64,000 bases of DNA from Piromyces finnis (GCA_002104945.1 MCFH01000031.1:423501-487500); one strand, 5' to 3'. Positions 1-13,600 are shown, counted from the stretch's first letter. The notes: generated by a model from the letters alone, not told the origin. Numbers and translations are program-made.

Positions 1-2895
1 AAAAGATGAATGAAAGAGGTCACTTTGAAGTCTAGATTCTCTAAACTTTGGATGACCATTGGCATATCCTTCAATTTCATCACTACTAATCAACCATTTA
101 GACTTTATTCTTATTTTTGTAGATTCTTTTAACTTGTCAAATTTCTCTTGTATTGAAAGAGTCTCATCTGATTCTATAGTCTTATCGTATGTAATCTTAG
201 AGAATGGATGTTTTCTAATATATTCTTGTACATTATCTGGATTTTTGAAATATAACTTCTTTAAATATTTAATAAGTGAAAGAAGAACTGTCTCGCTTTT
301 ATTATCATCATTAGTAATTTCAAATGTTGGTATATGAATAGCATTGTAAGGATATTTTTTGGCTTTGTGTGGAGAATCATCAATAATAATTGTATTTTTC
401 TAAATTGATAATTATTCAATAATTATATAAATTTATAATTATTAATAAAAGTTGACATTAAAATTAAAAATTAAAAAATAATAATAATAGTTAATATAAT
501 AAATAATAAATAATAAATAATAATAATAATATTATTATTATTACTTTAACAAACAAAAAAAAAAGTATTTACCTCATTCCAATGACCAAATTTATTTACT
601 GCTGGATATAAGGATCCTTTCAAATAAGTATCACTTTTATTATTCCATAAATTTTCCATATTTTTTTCGGTTTCATGTATGGTTCCTGGTATTGGAGTAC
701 AGAAATCTCTTGCCCATTTGAAAAAGATACGATGGAAATAGTCCTCGAAAATTAATTGATTATTCTTTTTTCTTTTGTCTACCTTTAAAATCTGACTTAA
801 CATTAACTCAGAATTTTTTAATATAGCGGATGTCCATGCACCCACTGCAAATCCACTTTCCAATTTATCTTTATGTTCACCATCAATATTAAATAAGGTA
901 TCAATAAAGGCATCAATATAAGGTCTTAAATATACAAATCTTCCATTGATAGAGAAATCTGCAATTCTGGTGGTAGGTCCTGCAATGAAATTATTTTTTA
1001 AGCGATGAAGTAATGTACCATTTAAATCAAAGATAATTAAATATTTATTTTTTGGCTCTGTTGCAATGGATTTATAAATAACATTTGTTTTTTTTCTACC
1101 ATTTCCAAACTTTATATTCATTTCCTCGATATTAGATTGAGTAACATAAAGTTCTGTTTGTCTTATTCTATTTGGATAGTCACCATTTTCCCAATTATCT
1201 AAATCATTTACCTTTAATGATTTCCTAATACCAAAATCACCCTTTTTCTGTACACAGAATGGATTACTATTAAGATAATTAATAACATTTGTAGGTTGAA
1301 CATTTAAAAGTGTTTTTAAATATTGAATTAGAGATAACAATGATGTATCATTTTTAGCTTCCATTTGTAAATTAGCTACATCATAAGGTGGCACACATAA
1401 AAAGTTACTTTTTGGTGGTAAAACATTTGGTCTTAAAGAAGTAATTAAAATAACATTTTCCTATATATGTCAAATAATTGAAGAATTTATATAGTTAATA
1501 TTTCATCTAAAAATTTTATTTAATTATAAATGATTTCATAAATTATATTAATATGCATAAACATACTTTTTGCCAATGGTCATATTGATTAACAGGTGGA
1601 TAAATGGTATCAAATTTTTCTAAAGACTCTTTACTGTTGATAATAGTATCGATATTTCTTACATATCTTGGTTGTTCCTCGTCATTATTTTCATTTAATT
1701 CACAGTGATCAATAGTCCAAATAAAATGAAGTTTTTTTAAATAATCAATTCTTTCACTGTCGGTGCGATCAATCGGAACATCTTTAAAAATTAAATTTGC
1801 AACATCCATAGTAATAAATGGTTTTGTTGTATTCCAAACAGCGACTTCAAACCCAATTTCTTCATCATAATTTGACTTCATACTAAAAAGTTCTTTTAAA
1901 AATGAATCAATAAATGGTCTTAAATAAATATATGCATTCTTAAGTTTATAACTAGGATTAATCTTTATAAGTGTTGATACAGAATCAATTGATACTCGTT
2001 GATACAATAAATTATATATATCTAATACAATTAAATATTTTTTAGTTGGCTCTTTCTCAATTTTTGGATAAAATTCTATTTTTGGGAGGTTTGGAGATTT
2101 TAGGATTGATTTTGGTTTTTTTTTATAAATTGAAATGTCTGGTTTACTTTCTTTTTCTTCTTTACTGATTTCTTCTATATTTTTTTCCTTTTCTTCTACA
2201 TTTTCAACTTTTTCTACTGATTTCTTATTATTTTCAATCACTTTTTTTTTATTAGGTTCTTCAACCTTTTTATTATTTTCTTTACTCTCCTTTTTATCAG
2301 CAAAATCATCTATTTCAATAATTTCTTTATTTTTATTAAATCTTACTTTTTCTCTTAAAGCATTATGAATATTACTATTAATATTATTTTTGAGAATATT
2401 TTTATTTTCAAAATCATTTTGTAAATGATCGCTTTTAAACAATGTATTGTTTTGATTTTCTTTTTTATGATGACTAAATCTTCTATGTGTCATAAATTCT
2501 TCTTCGTTATCTACATCATACATTCTTTGGTCATTTCTACTGCATCTTTTATAGTTTTTTCTAAATCTATCTTGAAAATTATAATTATAATGATGATGTC
2601 TATAGTCACTATGATATTCACCATCCTTATAGTGATTCAATTTTCTCTTTTTAAAAGAATGATGTCTTGAAGAACCAATTGAAAAATTGGTAAGAATATC
2701 ATTAATTTCATCTATTTTTCTATTAAGTTCATTATATTTATTATGAAAAGAATAAAACATTTGTGATAGTTGATCTCCATAATATGGTACACTAGAAGGA
2801 TAAGAAAAATTTGTACCAAAACTATACATTGAATTTGTTATATTATTTCTTCTCAAATAATTTACAAAATCTATAAAATCTTCATGATAACTCAT
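1..2895 (-). CDS. Tandem FCP1/NIF-type HAD phosphatase-like protein (3' end outside window)
   Basis: Three exons are visible: 1567-2895, 573-1460 and 1-399. Donors GTATGT and GTAAAT pair with acceptors TATAG and TTTAG, all in phase 0. The ATG at 2895 follows an A/T-rich leader. Residues about 1-280 are low-complexity, rich in Lys, Glu and Asn. Two copies of an FCP1-like HAD domain follow. Domain 1 (about 284-500) has YLIVLDIYNLLY, YLRPFIDSF, AVWNTT and YDHWQK. Domain 2 (from about 578) has YLIIFDLNGTLLH, YLRPYIDAF, GAWTSA and FGHWNE, then IIIDDSPHKAKKYP. Family knowledge: HAD phosphatases use DxDxT and a late DD motif. Domain 2 has DLN plus DDS, so activity is uncertain. Domain 1 has DIY and ITSLRP where DDSPHK should be, so it is probably dead. 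The intron after HWQK or HWNE falls at the same place in both domains, which indicates an internal duplication. Substrate unknown. Confidence 0.8.
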
Positions 2896-3570
2896 TTTGT
2901 CTAATAATATATATATATTTTTTATTTTATTTAATTTATAAAATTTAAATAAATATTTTCATTAAAGTTTTTTTTTTTTTTTAATTGTAATTAATGTTGA
3001 ATTATCATAAAATATATAATAAGTAAAATAAAAGAAAAATTAAAAAAAATAAAGTGATACACTTTTTCTTTATTAAATAATATTAATTAAAATCAATTGA
3101 TAAGGAATAATTTATATAATTTATATAATACTTTTTTAGAATTAAGTAATTAATAAAAAAGTTGTGCAACAATATATTTATTAATTCTATGGTGGATTCA
3201 CATAAATATTAATTTATTTTTTAATTAATTTTATTTTAAAAAAATAAACGAAAAAAAAACGTTTATTTATAAGCATAATATGCATAATATCAAAATATTA
3301 TTAATTATAAAAATAAAACTACCCATTTAAATAATTATTACAATCAAAAATTTCATCACAACTATTATTTACTATTCATAATACTAAAATAAAAAGTTTC
3401 TTTTTTAATATTATTTATATATTATATTGGTAAACCTAACAAAAAATATTTTAAGCCAAATTATTATAAAAGGTAATAATAAAAAGAATAATAACAAGTC
3501 TGGTAAGGAAACTTTTTTGTCTGGTTAAAAAATTGTTTGGAAATACAATAATAATAATAATAAAAATAAA
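2896..3570. other. Intergenic, AT-rich
   Basis: This lies between two outward-facing genes, so it probably holds both promoters. It contains homopolymer A and T runs and short palindromic A/T words. No coding exon or RNA gene was recognised. Confidence 0.6.
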
Positions 3571-4189
3571 ATGACTCAAGAATTATTCGAAGAAACACCA
3601 TTAAACAATAATATATGTGTTATTGATGATAAATATATATCTGAAAAAAAAAAAATTACTTTTCATTATAAATCAAAAAGAAAAATCTTTGCAAATTTTC
3701 AAAATGAAAATGCAAATAAAAAAGTATTATATAAGCATAAAATAAGTAGTTTTACAAGAAAAAGTACTCTATATGATCCAATAACTAAAAAAGTATTATA
3801 AGTGAATAACATTTAACTACTAAACCAAACGAAATAATTATTACTTCTATGAAAGATGATAAAGAAATACAAACAATAACATGTAATTCTAATGTCAAAT
3901 TTTCATTTAAATGTTATAAATGTGAAATTGAATTTTTCAATATGGCAACAGAAAAAAAAATAATTAAAATGAGATGTTCAACATCATTTAAAGATTATTC
4001 TATTTATTATGGAAGAAAAAAAGAAAATGGTGTCTTAATATGTCAATTTTCTTCTTCAAAATCCTGTTTTAGTTACGATTTTAAAATAGATATTGTACCA
4101 GGTGTTGATATCCTTTTTATACTTTTCATTATATTGAAACTCTTAAATGTATTAAAGAAGAAAAAGATGTTATCATTACTACTTCTTAA
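3571..4189 (+). pseudogene. LURP-one-related / tubby C-terminal-like protein relic
   Basis: An ORF from ATG 3571 encodes IDDKYIS, then KRKIFANFQNENANKK and SSFTRKSTLYDPITKKVL, and stops at 3799. The similarity resumes in another frame from about 3810 (TTKPNEIIITS and onward) and ends with DFKIDIVPGVD. A core strand, an 'LYD' turn and a terminal Y/F-x-V-x-PGVD followed by a hydrophobic helix is the expected order for LOR (tubby C-terminal 2) domains. After PGVD the frame shifts again near 4110-4135: the natural ending IETLKCIKEEKDV, stopping at 4189, lies in a third frame. Two frame breaks suggest a pseudogene. An unusual intron around 3793-3853 could explain the first break but not the second. 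LOR proteins bind membranes or phosphoinositides in other organisms; no function is claimed here. Confidence 0.55.
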
Positions 4190-4899
4190 AAATAAATACA
4201 TTTAATAAAAATAATAAAAAATGTTTATTAAATATAATTACATAAGTTGTATTTATTTATAATTGATAATAAATAAATTTAAAGTATTAACGACAACAAA
4301 GAAAAAGAAAAAAGAAAAAAAGAAACTTTTTCATTGAATGATTGTTGGATTAAAGCTATATGCTATATATTATAAATTAAAAATAAAAAATAAAAAAAAA
4401 AAGGTCTGCCTATATAGTTTTATGCAGTATCATTAAAACTTTCTTTTTTTTTTTTAATAGTTACAATGATATTTAAAAATTTTTTTTTTTTTTTTTTTAA
4501 ATATCAATAATTAAATAACTATTAAAAAAATAACTATTAATTTACCAATATTTAAATTTAGTATATTATTCTTTATTTAAACTATTTCTTTACTTTGTTG
4601 TTTGAATTATATTTAATATTTAAATATATTGTTACTTTAATTATATACAATTAATACAAAATCTATGAATATAAAAAATAATTAAAAAACGAGAAATAAA
4701 TTAATTTGTAAGATTTTCATTAAAAAAAAAATAAAAAATTATTGGTTATCGATATTTTAATAGTATTTCTTTTAATAAAAAAAAGTTAATTTCAATATAC
4801 AGGCAATAATATAACAAAATGATAATTTTGAATGAGGAAGGGTATGTTATTTAAAAAAAATTTGGATATTAGTTTAAATTAATATAACTAGACTATATA
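4190..4899. other. Intergenic between convergent genes
   Basis: This carries the 3' flanks of the LOR relic and the ING gene. It has long T tracts near 4445-4500 and A/T-only sequence elsewhere. No gene seen. Confidence 0.6.
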
Positions 4900-5901
4900 T
4901 TATTTATCTTTATCTTTATGTTTATTTTTTTCTTTTGTCTTGTTTTCTTTCTCTTTTAAATTAATTTCTTTTACTTTAACTTCTTTTTTTATTTCTTTCT
5001 CCTTCTCCTTTTCTTTTTCCTTCTCTTTTTCCTTTTCCTTTTTAAGTTTCATTTCTTCCATACAATCTGGACAATACCACACACCTTTTGGTGGTTCATT
5101 TAAACCAACACATTCATAATGAAACCATTCATTTTTACAATTCTATTTTTAATTTATATAAATAAATATTTATATTATACAAATTGATAAATAGGAAATA
5201 GCATTATTATAATCACTTTTTTTTTTCCATCTTTATTATTAGTAATAGTAGTAATTAATAATAAACATTTTATTACCTCTCCATCTTAAATTTTAGATTT
5301 TTATTTATGATTATACCATATTAATATATATAGATTGATAAATTGATAGATAGATGTTTTATAAAATTAAAAAAAAAAATATTTATATGATTATATCATA
5401 AACTAAATATAATATTTACCACAAGCAATCATTTCACCATACGATACTTGTTGACAAAAACAATACAGTTGTTCATCATTTTCGTGATTTGTTACAGCTC
5501 CAACATTTATGTTGTTAATATTATTACTATTATTTATAGCATTATTATTAATATTTGTACCTGGTGTATTTCTTTTTTTTTTTTTTTAATTTGAAATGAA
5601 AATTTTATAAAATAAGTCATATTAAATTTTTATAAAAATGTGTTTCCTATATATAATTTTATAAAATACAATAATTTAAATAATTACTTTCTAGAAAGCG
5701 TTTTATTTCTTTTTATAGTTCTTGAATTTGGTGCAGCTTTTCTCTCTATATTATTAAATTATTAGAATGATATAAAAATATAATTACTATATGTTATATT
5801 AATAAAATTATAATAAATTATTTTAATTAGATATACTTTTAATTAGTGGCGAATTTAAGACTTGTTGTTGCTGTTGTTGCTGCTGCTGTTGTTGTTCCAC
5901 T

Positions 5902-5938
<37 letters not shown>

Positions 5939-6750
5939 ATTTACATAATCATTTATTTAATTTTTGAATATTTATTATAAATTATTTAGATTTAATTAAA
6001 AGTACCTTTTTGTACTGACTCTTTTTTCTTTTGGTCTGTCTTTGTAATTTTTGATAAGTCATTTTCTAACCTTTTAATATGTAAATCAATCTTTTAAAAA
6101 TTTTTTTTTTTTTTTTTTGTTATTTTAATATAAAAAAAAGTGTTAAAATTTATTTAAAATATTTTTTACCACATCTTTTAATCGCTCTGCTAAAAAAATT
6201 TTATCATCGGCGATGGATTTGGCTTTATTGAAAGATTCCTGAACTTTTTCATTTGCTTTTTTTTCCATTTCTGTCATACCTTTAATACGTTTCTTAATTT
6301 TATATATTTTTTTATGTGCATTTTCATCTTGATTTAATTGTTTTTTAACATCTAAAATATTTAAATAATTATTTATAATAATAATAAATAAATAATAAAA
6401 TTTTATAAATAATATATTATTAGAAATGTTAAATTGCTACAAAAATCTTGAAGATATATATATTTAGTATATAATATTATATAATAGCATAATAAATAAT
6501 TACCAATTAACTCTATGTCTTTTTCCTTAATTTCTGTTAATTTTTGCTGTAATTCCGAAGGCAAATTATCTATACCTATTCATAATTCACATTCCAATAA
6601 TATATTTTAGAAATTGTAAATTTTATATCATTAATTCAATTTATCATTATTGAATTGTTAATTTATTTGAATATATGTATGGTTTACACTATTTTTATTA
6701 ATGAACATACTTGCTAAATAATCTTCCAAATAAGTAGTTAATTCTTGCAT
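4900..6750 (-). CDS. ING: ING-family PHD-finger chromatin protein
   Basis: Nine exons: 6711-6750, 6504-6575, 6170-6351, 6006-6090, 5837-5899, 5688-5745, 5420-5571, 5277-5284 and 4900-5142. The total of 903 nt gives 300 aa with all phases agreeing. The N terminus has the ING signature [10 protein letters not shown], followed by a Lys/Glu helical region with [11 protein letters not shown] and [10 protein letters not shown] short poly-Gln stretch and an Asn-rich linker come next. The PHD finger (about 205-255) reads [16 protein letters not shown], then DGE, then [14 protein letters not shown] and WYCPDC, giving all the Cys/His ligands in order. The tail is a Lys/Glu repeat of about 45 residues. 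Known family role: PHD binding to H3K4me3 within histone acetyltransferase or deacetylase complexes in the nucleus. The 8-nt exon supplies part of the finger. Which complex (NuA4, NuA3 or Rpd3 type) cannot be told. Confidence 0.93.
5277..5284 (-). other. 8-nt microexon inside the ING PHD finger
   Basis: On the minus strand the order is TTTAAG, then ATGGAGAG, then GTAATA. The preceding exon ends in phase 1 with G (GCT TGT G) and the next begins AATTGT. Joining gives Asp-Gly-Glu between IAC and NCKNEWFHY, which restores the normal spacing of the zinc ligands. Without it the frame is lost. Confidence 0.8.
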
Positions 6751-9307
6751 TATTTAAAATAATTCAAAATTCAAAACTTTAAATAGTATATAAAAAATCC
6801 TTTTATCTTTTATACTTGATATTATTTTTGTTATTATTATTATTTATTCAATTTACTTTTTTTTTTTTTTAATTATTGAACAAAAAAAAAAAAAAGAAAT
6901 GAATGTAAACTATATATAATCAGTGAGAAGTAGCTAATGGTGTAAAATGTGAATAAATTGCAATATTATATTCTTTGAAAAGTCGACAATAAAATATTTA
7001 TTTGTTTATTTTCAGTAATTTGTTCCCTTATTATAAACAAATTAGTATATATATATATTATTAAAAGAAGAAATGAATAAAAATATTTTATATAAAAAAA
7101 AATTTAATCAATTAGTATAATTATTCATTGCTATATATAAAATTAAAATTCAAAAATATATAATAGATATAAATAATAATGATAATAATAATAGTAGTAG
7201 TAATAATAATAATAATTATTATAATAATAATAACCGTATTAATAACAATTCAATTAAATAAAAAAAATAATCAAATAAAAAAACATTTATTTATTATTTA
7301 TATAGTACATTATTTTCATATTTTTATGAATTTTTCTATATAATTAAAAGAGAAAGAAAAGACAATATACAAAACACTATGAAAAATAATAAACTGCTTT
7401 AAATACCTAAAAAAAAAAAGAATAAGTTCAATAGTAATAATTTTTTTACAATTAAATCATAATTCATAAAGTGAAATAAAACTTTTGAAACTATTTTGTT
7501 TTGATAATTAACTAATTTGACATTTTGGACAAATTATAATTTCAAATAAAATTTTGATAATTCGTTTTTATTAAATTTTGAATAAAGAAAAAGTATCTTT
7601 ATAAACAGATAAAAAGAATATTACTGTTATAGCTCTCTTTTTTAAAAGATTTATAAATTATTTTTTGAAGAAGGAAGCAATGAATTAATAAAAGATTTTT
7701 TAATTTAATTAATTGTATATTAAATTTTTAATTATACTTAATATATATAATTTTAATTTTTATTAAATTTTTTTAATTATAATTTTTTTAATAAAAAAAA
7801 AAAAATGAAGAAATATAAATTTATGAAAATATAAATAATATGATATATATATATATGAATTATATATGAATTGAATAATTGAATCAAATAATAAAAATAA
7901 TAATTTTTTATACATACAAAAATTCTAATTGTTTTTTCTTTAGAATCTAAATAGATATAATACTATATCATACAATTACAATTGAAATGTAATTGGATTT
8001 TTTAATTCAACTACAAAATATTTTGATATATTTAGCAATTCATATATATATTGAGCTTATATTATCCTCTATAGTTTATTTAGTAATAATAAAAATAGAA
8101 AAGAAATATATTTTTATTGCTTTTCTTTGTAATGTAAACTATATAAAATTATTAGAATTGGAATAAAAAAGGTATAAATTTTAATAATTTGAAAATGTAC
8201 AATCTTTACATAGTTTTTGGTTGAATAGAGAAACGTTAACATTGGTTATTAAATAAATGCTATATTATTAAAAAAAAAAAAAAATTAAAATTTATAAAAA
8301 TTGAAATTTTAAAATAGATCTTTTTTTTTTTTTTTAGATTTTATTTATTATTACGTTTTTATTATTATAACATTACATTAATAATATTAATGTATATATA
8401 TATGATATCTATAATAAATAATAAAATTTAGATTAATGAATTTATTATATACAAATTATTTAAAATAGTTGTTATTTGTTAGTACTAACATTATTAATAG
8501 TACAATATGAGTGATAATAATAAGATATATAATAAGGTATAATAAATAATGAGATACATAAATATTTTATGTTAGGATAAAATAAATAATTTTATGAAAA
8601 GTAAACTATATCTATATGTTTAAATAATAACTTTATTATTCTTTTAAATATTTTAAAAAAAATGGTTTAAAAGATTAATAAATAATGAATAAAATAAATT
8701 AAAAAATTTTCCTTTAATTTTTTTTTTATAGTCTTTGATTCTCTTGTATTTTAATTTGTTTTTCGTTTGATTTTGGTTTTTAAATTTTGTTATTATTTTT
8801 TCTTTTTCTTTTTTTTTTTTTTTATTTCTTTCAAAAATTTTTATATATGATAATATAAATAATAATTATTATTTATAACTCTACTTTTAAGTTTTTTTTT
8901 TTTTTTTTTTTTTTTTTTGGTATAATTTCAAAGTTAATAAATATGTATTATTTCTATTCGAAGTACTGGATTTACAATAATTTAACATTTAAATATTTTT
9001 TGATTTTCAATGTATGATAAATTGAAATATACAATAAAACGAATGATTTTGTCATATTTTTTTATATTGATATTTTGTTGGTTATTCTATGATTTTTCTA
9101 TTGATAAACTACAATTATTTTAACTATAGATTGTATTTTAATACTCTATTATTTAACTGATAATATTTACAATAAATATTAATCGATTTTTTCCACCTAG
9201 ATGTATTTTTTAAATAATTATATATATATACTTATACATATATTGTATATATATATATTTCTTTTACTTAAAATTATGTTGATAAATATTATTGATAACT
9301 TTTCTTT
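6751..9307. other. Long AT-rich intergenic region
   Basis: About 2.5 kb upstream of the ING gene and downstream of the Sel1 gene. It holds poly-A/T tracts (notably near 8893-8920) and AAT/TA-rich words. No ORF, tRNA or splice-bounded exon looked credible. Confidence 0.6.
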
Positions 9308-10691
9308 TTAGATCTGAAGACTGTAATGGCTTTTATTTGGTAAATCCTTAAGAATTTGTTGGCATTCCAAAGAAGATTCAGAAGGTTTTCCATAAAGACC
9401 ATTATCTATTACTTGAGAAATAAAATCAGAAATTGTAGAATCTTCAAAATTATATTCAACTTGTTTTTCTTTTACTTTTTCAATAGCTTCATTAATACCA
9501 AGTTTGGCTGAAATGCCAAACCAATATAAAGCTTCATTCTCATCTGGACATTGTACATTTTCAATACCAGTTTCATAATAAGTACCTAAAATGAATTGCA
9601 TACAACCTTGATTACGTCTTTCATCATCTGTTTGCAAATTTTTTGGAAGAGATGCTTGTTTTAACCAGTAAAAGCCAGTCGCTTTATCTTGGCTGACAAC
9701 ATCTGATTGATCACTAAGATACCAATTAGCTAATTTAATTTGAGCTTCTAAACAATCCATTTCAGCTGCTTTCTTGGTCCAATATAATAATTTTTCTGGA
9801 TTATTTCTTTCTATATTAGAAATTTCAAGCATTGCTTCAGTAGATCCATATTCAGCAGACATTTTTAAATAAATGATAGCCTCTTCAAAATCTTGAGGAA
9901 TTGATTCATCATCACTACCAATAGCATAAATCTTATAAAGCTCATAGCAAGCCTTAGCAATCAAGACTTTATCAACATTTTCTGAAAGAGAAGCTGTTGC
10001 TTTTTCTAACCAATGAACTGCTTCCTTAATACTTTTACGACCAAGGGTTCCAAAAAGATAAGACATACCTAAATGAAGCATAGCTGGTTGACAATATCCA
10101 ACCATAGCAGCTTTACGATACAAGGTTTCAGCCAATTGGAAATTTTTAGTTTTACCATATCCAAATTGATAGCATTGAGCTAATTCGAATGTACCTAATG
10201 CATTTTTATTTTGATAAGCAAGTTCAAAATATTTTGCTGCTTTTTTATAATCACATTTTTCTTGATATATTCTTCCTAAATAAAGATAAGCATCAGAATA
10301 ATTTTGCTTTGCTAAATCCTATATAATATGTAAATAGATACGTATATTATATATAATATAATAATTTAATATACGCTTTATGAAAAAAAAGTTTAATTTT
10401 TCTCATAAACTTTTATATATATATAATATATAGCATTCATTAATTCTAAAACTATTACTAATTTTTTTTTTCTTAATTATTAACCTTTAATATTCTGATG
10501 GCTTGTCTCTTATATGCTTTTTTCATTAATGGTGAAAAAGTTATATCCTTCGATTCATTATACATACTTTGAGCAATTTCAAATAACTTGTCAAAATTAT
10601 GAGCTGACTGATATTTTGTAATTGCTTTTACTAAATGTACTAATTTTCCTTCTGGGGTAATATTACCTTTTGTTATTTTATTGCTAATCAT
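9308..10691 (-). CDS. Sel1-like repeat protein
   Basis: Two exons, 10485-10691 and 9308-10318, join in phase 0 (AAG, then GTTAAT ... TATAG, then GATTTAGC) to give 405 aa. The first ~70 residues are a helical leader. The rest is a run of Sel1/TPR-like helical pairs: AYLYLGRIYQEKCDYKKAAK, ALGTFELAQCYQFGYGKTKN, PAMLHLGMSYLFGTLGRKS, AKACYELYKIYAIGS, AQIKLANWYLSDQ and FILGTYYETGIE. The A-x-x-x-LG-x-x-Y-x-x-G pattern is typical of the family. Sel1 proteins act as adaptors: chitin-synthase activators such as Skt5/Chs4 and ER-degradation components such as Hrd3 are known fungal examples. No CAAX box, signal peptide or membrane span is visible, so a soluble scaffold is likely and the pathway is not assigned. 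The donor GTTAAT is weaker than the usual GTAAGT or GTAAAT here. Confidence 0.85.
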
Positions 10692-13600
10692 TTTGTATTT
10701 AATTTTTTATACTTTACAAATTAATATTAAAAATTTATTATAGTTTTATTAAGTTAAAAAAAGATAATTTGTACTTAAATTATAGAGATATAAAAAAAAA
10801 AAAAAAAAGAATTTACTTATTTAATAAATTAATAATAAATTAAAATAATTTACAGAAAAAAAATATTCTTTTTTTTTTTTATTCTATTCTTAAATATTAA
10901 TTAGAGTCATAAAAACATGTTCATTATAATAATAATTATAACAAAAAAAATTATTTTACATATAACAAAAAAAGAAATTTTAGTAGTAAGAAGAAAGATA
11001 AATTACTCTATTTATATTTTTTAAAAGAAGAAAAAAAAGATTTCAATTTAAATTTATATATATATTATAATATATATTGATATATTATAAAATAAAATGG
11101 GAAATTTTATAAAATTAAATTGATGAACTTTTTTTATTATAAACTTTAATATTTATAATTTGGTGATATAATTAATATTTATATTTATTAATATATCATA
11201 GTTTATGTTGTACTACCTTACACATATTAAAGAATATAATTCATAATTAAATTATCTTCCATAATTGATGTTTTTTTTTTTTAAGGATTTATTTGTTTAT
11301 TTTAACATGTTATTTTTCCATTTAATATAATATATGGAAATTAACATATGCATATATTTAATATATCAATTAATATTGGTGAGTTGTACAAGTAATAAAT
11401 GAATTTCAAAATTGTTTTTTTTTTTAATATAAAAAAGTTTTATAATAAATAAACTTTGAATATATTGATATATAATGTATTATATAGTATCAATTGAATA
11501 ATATATAAAAATAATAATTAAAAATAAAAGTTATTAAAAAAAAAAGGCTTTACTCTATCGTCTTCCATGGCACATAAAAAGAATAATTAAATAAAATAAA
11601 TAAAATATAATATAATACTTAAAGTCATAATTAGTAATGAAAAAAAGACAATAATCAGTAATAGATAGATAGATAGATAGATGAATAGAATTTAATAAAA
11701 GTAAATATAGCAACATAATAAAATAGAAATTGAGAAACAAAAGTAAAGAAGTATAGAAATAGAATAAAACTAAGCATATAAAGTATATATAGAAACAAAA
11801 AAAGAAAATTAAGATAGCAAAGTATATAATAAAGAAAGTATAATATAATACAGAAATGTAAAATGATTTTATACATTGTATAATAATAATACATTAAATG
11901 TCAATGCTTATTATACTATATAATATTAACTTTTTTCGTTTTTACTTTTAGAAATATGAATGATTTATAGACAATAATAATAAAGAGATGAATAATAATC
12001 ACTGTAAAATGATAAAAAGTCTCATTATAATGTTATAATAATGATGGATGTTTTTTGTTGCTATAATTTAATTAGGTTTTTTTTTTAACATAAACCATTT
12101 CATATCCCATCATGAATTATATATCCTTTAATAAAAATAATAAGTTTAGCATTCATTACAATATTATGCAATTTGTTTTTTTAAAAAAAAGCTACTCTTT
12201 TAAATTAAGAAAAATAATAGTAAAAAAGTTGAGAATAAAAAAAAAAAACCAATAAAAAACGTTGAAATATTTTTTTTTTTTTGAAAATTATTATATGTCT
12301 CCCTTTCAATAAATGTTAATACTAAACTTTAACCAATAATATTTAATTTTAAGAATGACAACTTTAAAATATATTAAATTACAATAGGAAATGGAATAAA
12401 AACTTTAATATTATTATTAGTTGAATATAGCTATAAAAATTAATTAATCATAAATAAATGTATTGTTATAATAGATTTATACTTTTTATTACTATATTTA
12501 TGTGTGTATCATGTGATTAATTCCAAATAAAAAATTCACGTTATTCCAAGTGTAAAACAATAAAATTTATACCATAAAATTATAAAAGATATTTTGTAAT
12601 GTTAAAGCACATATTAAAAGTAAAAAATATTTTGAATGATTTTATAGAATCATTAAAAAGATGATTAAAAGATGTATTATTTTTACAGTTAGAAAAAATA
12701 AAGACAATATATTACAATATATTGTAACATTGTATTATATTTGATATTCCTAAATTTAACTGGCTATTGAATATTTAGTTAAAATATACTATAATATGAT
12801 AATAATAAAAAAGCTTTTTTTTTTTTCTTTCATTAAAATAGTTGACTTTAACCTCAATATTTCAAAATTTTATTTTACTAAACAATTTTTCATAAAGATT
12901 TTAAGCAGTATTACTCTTGACACATTTTTTAGGTCTTTTTATTAATGATAAATATTAAATTACCATTAAAAAAAATATTAATGAAAAATTAGATTTTTTT
13001 TCTTTTTTTAGAAATTTTTCATTTATTCTAATATGGTGTGTAACATTAAAAAGTAAAGATTAAATTATTTATTTTTAGAAATTTGATGTAACTTTGAATA
13101 AATTAAAAATAGAAAGAAATTAATAATAGACAGAAATAGGAATCATAGAAATTAATTTTTAGAACCAAATTTATTGGCATATTAATACTGTCAAAATAAA
13201 ATAAAAAAAAAAAAAACTAAATATTTTTTTATATAATAGTATAATAATAATAAGGTTATTTATTATTTTATTATTTGTAATAAATGACTTTTTTTATTGT
13301 AAATATAATAAAATAAATAAAACAATATTAATCATATTTATCTATTTATTTTATCATGGTTTTATTAAAAGAAAAAACTTTATAAATTACACTACAAATT
13401 AAAATGAAAAAGCCATTCTAAATCATTAATAGTTTTATTGTTTTATTATTTTTACTTTTCAATAAAAGAAATTTTATAATGAAATTCACCATAAATAGTA
13501 TTACTCATCAAGGTCAACTTAAAAATTACAGGTGGATACTAGAAAAAAAAACTGTATTAGTTATTATTATTACTGATGATTATAATAATTAGGATAGAAA

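Noticed and set aside
11555-11894. Overlapping minus-strand ORFs of 61-79 aa
   Set aside because: They encode only Leu/Ile/Phe/Tyr runs from TA-rich DNA, lack splice context, and overlap each other in different frames.
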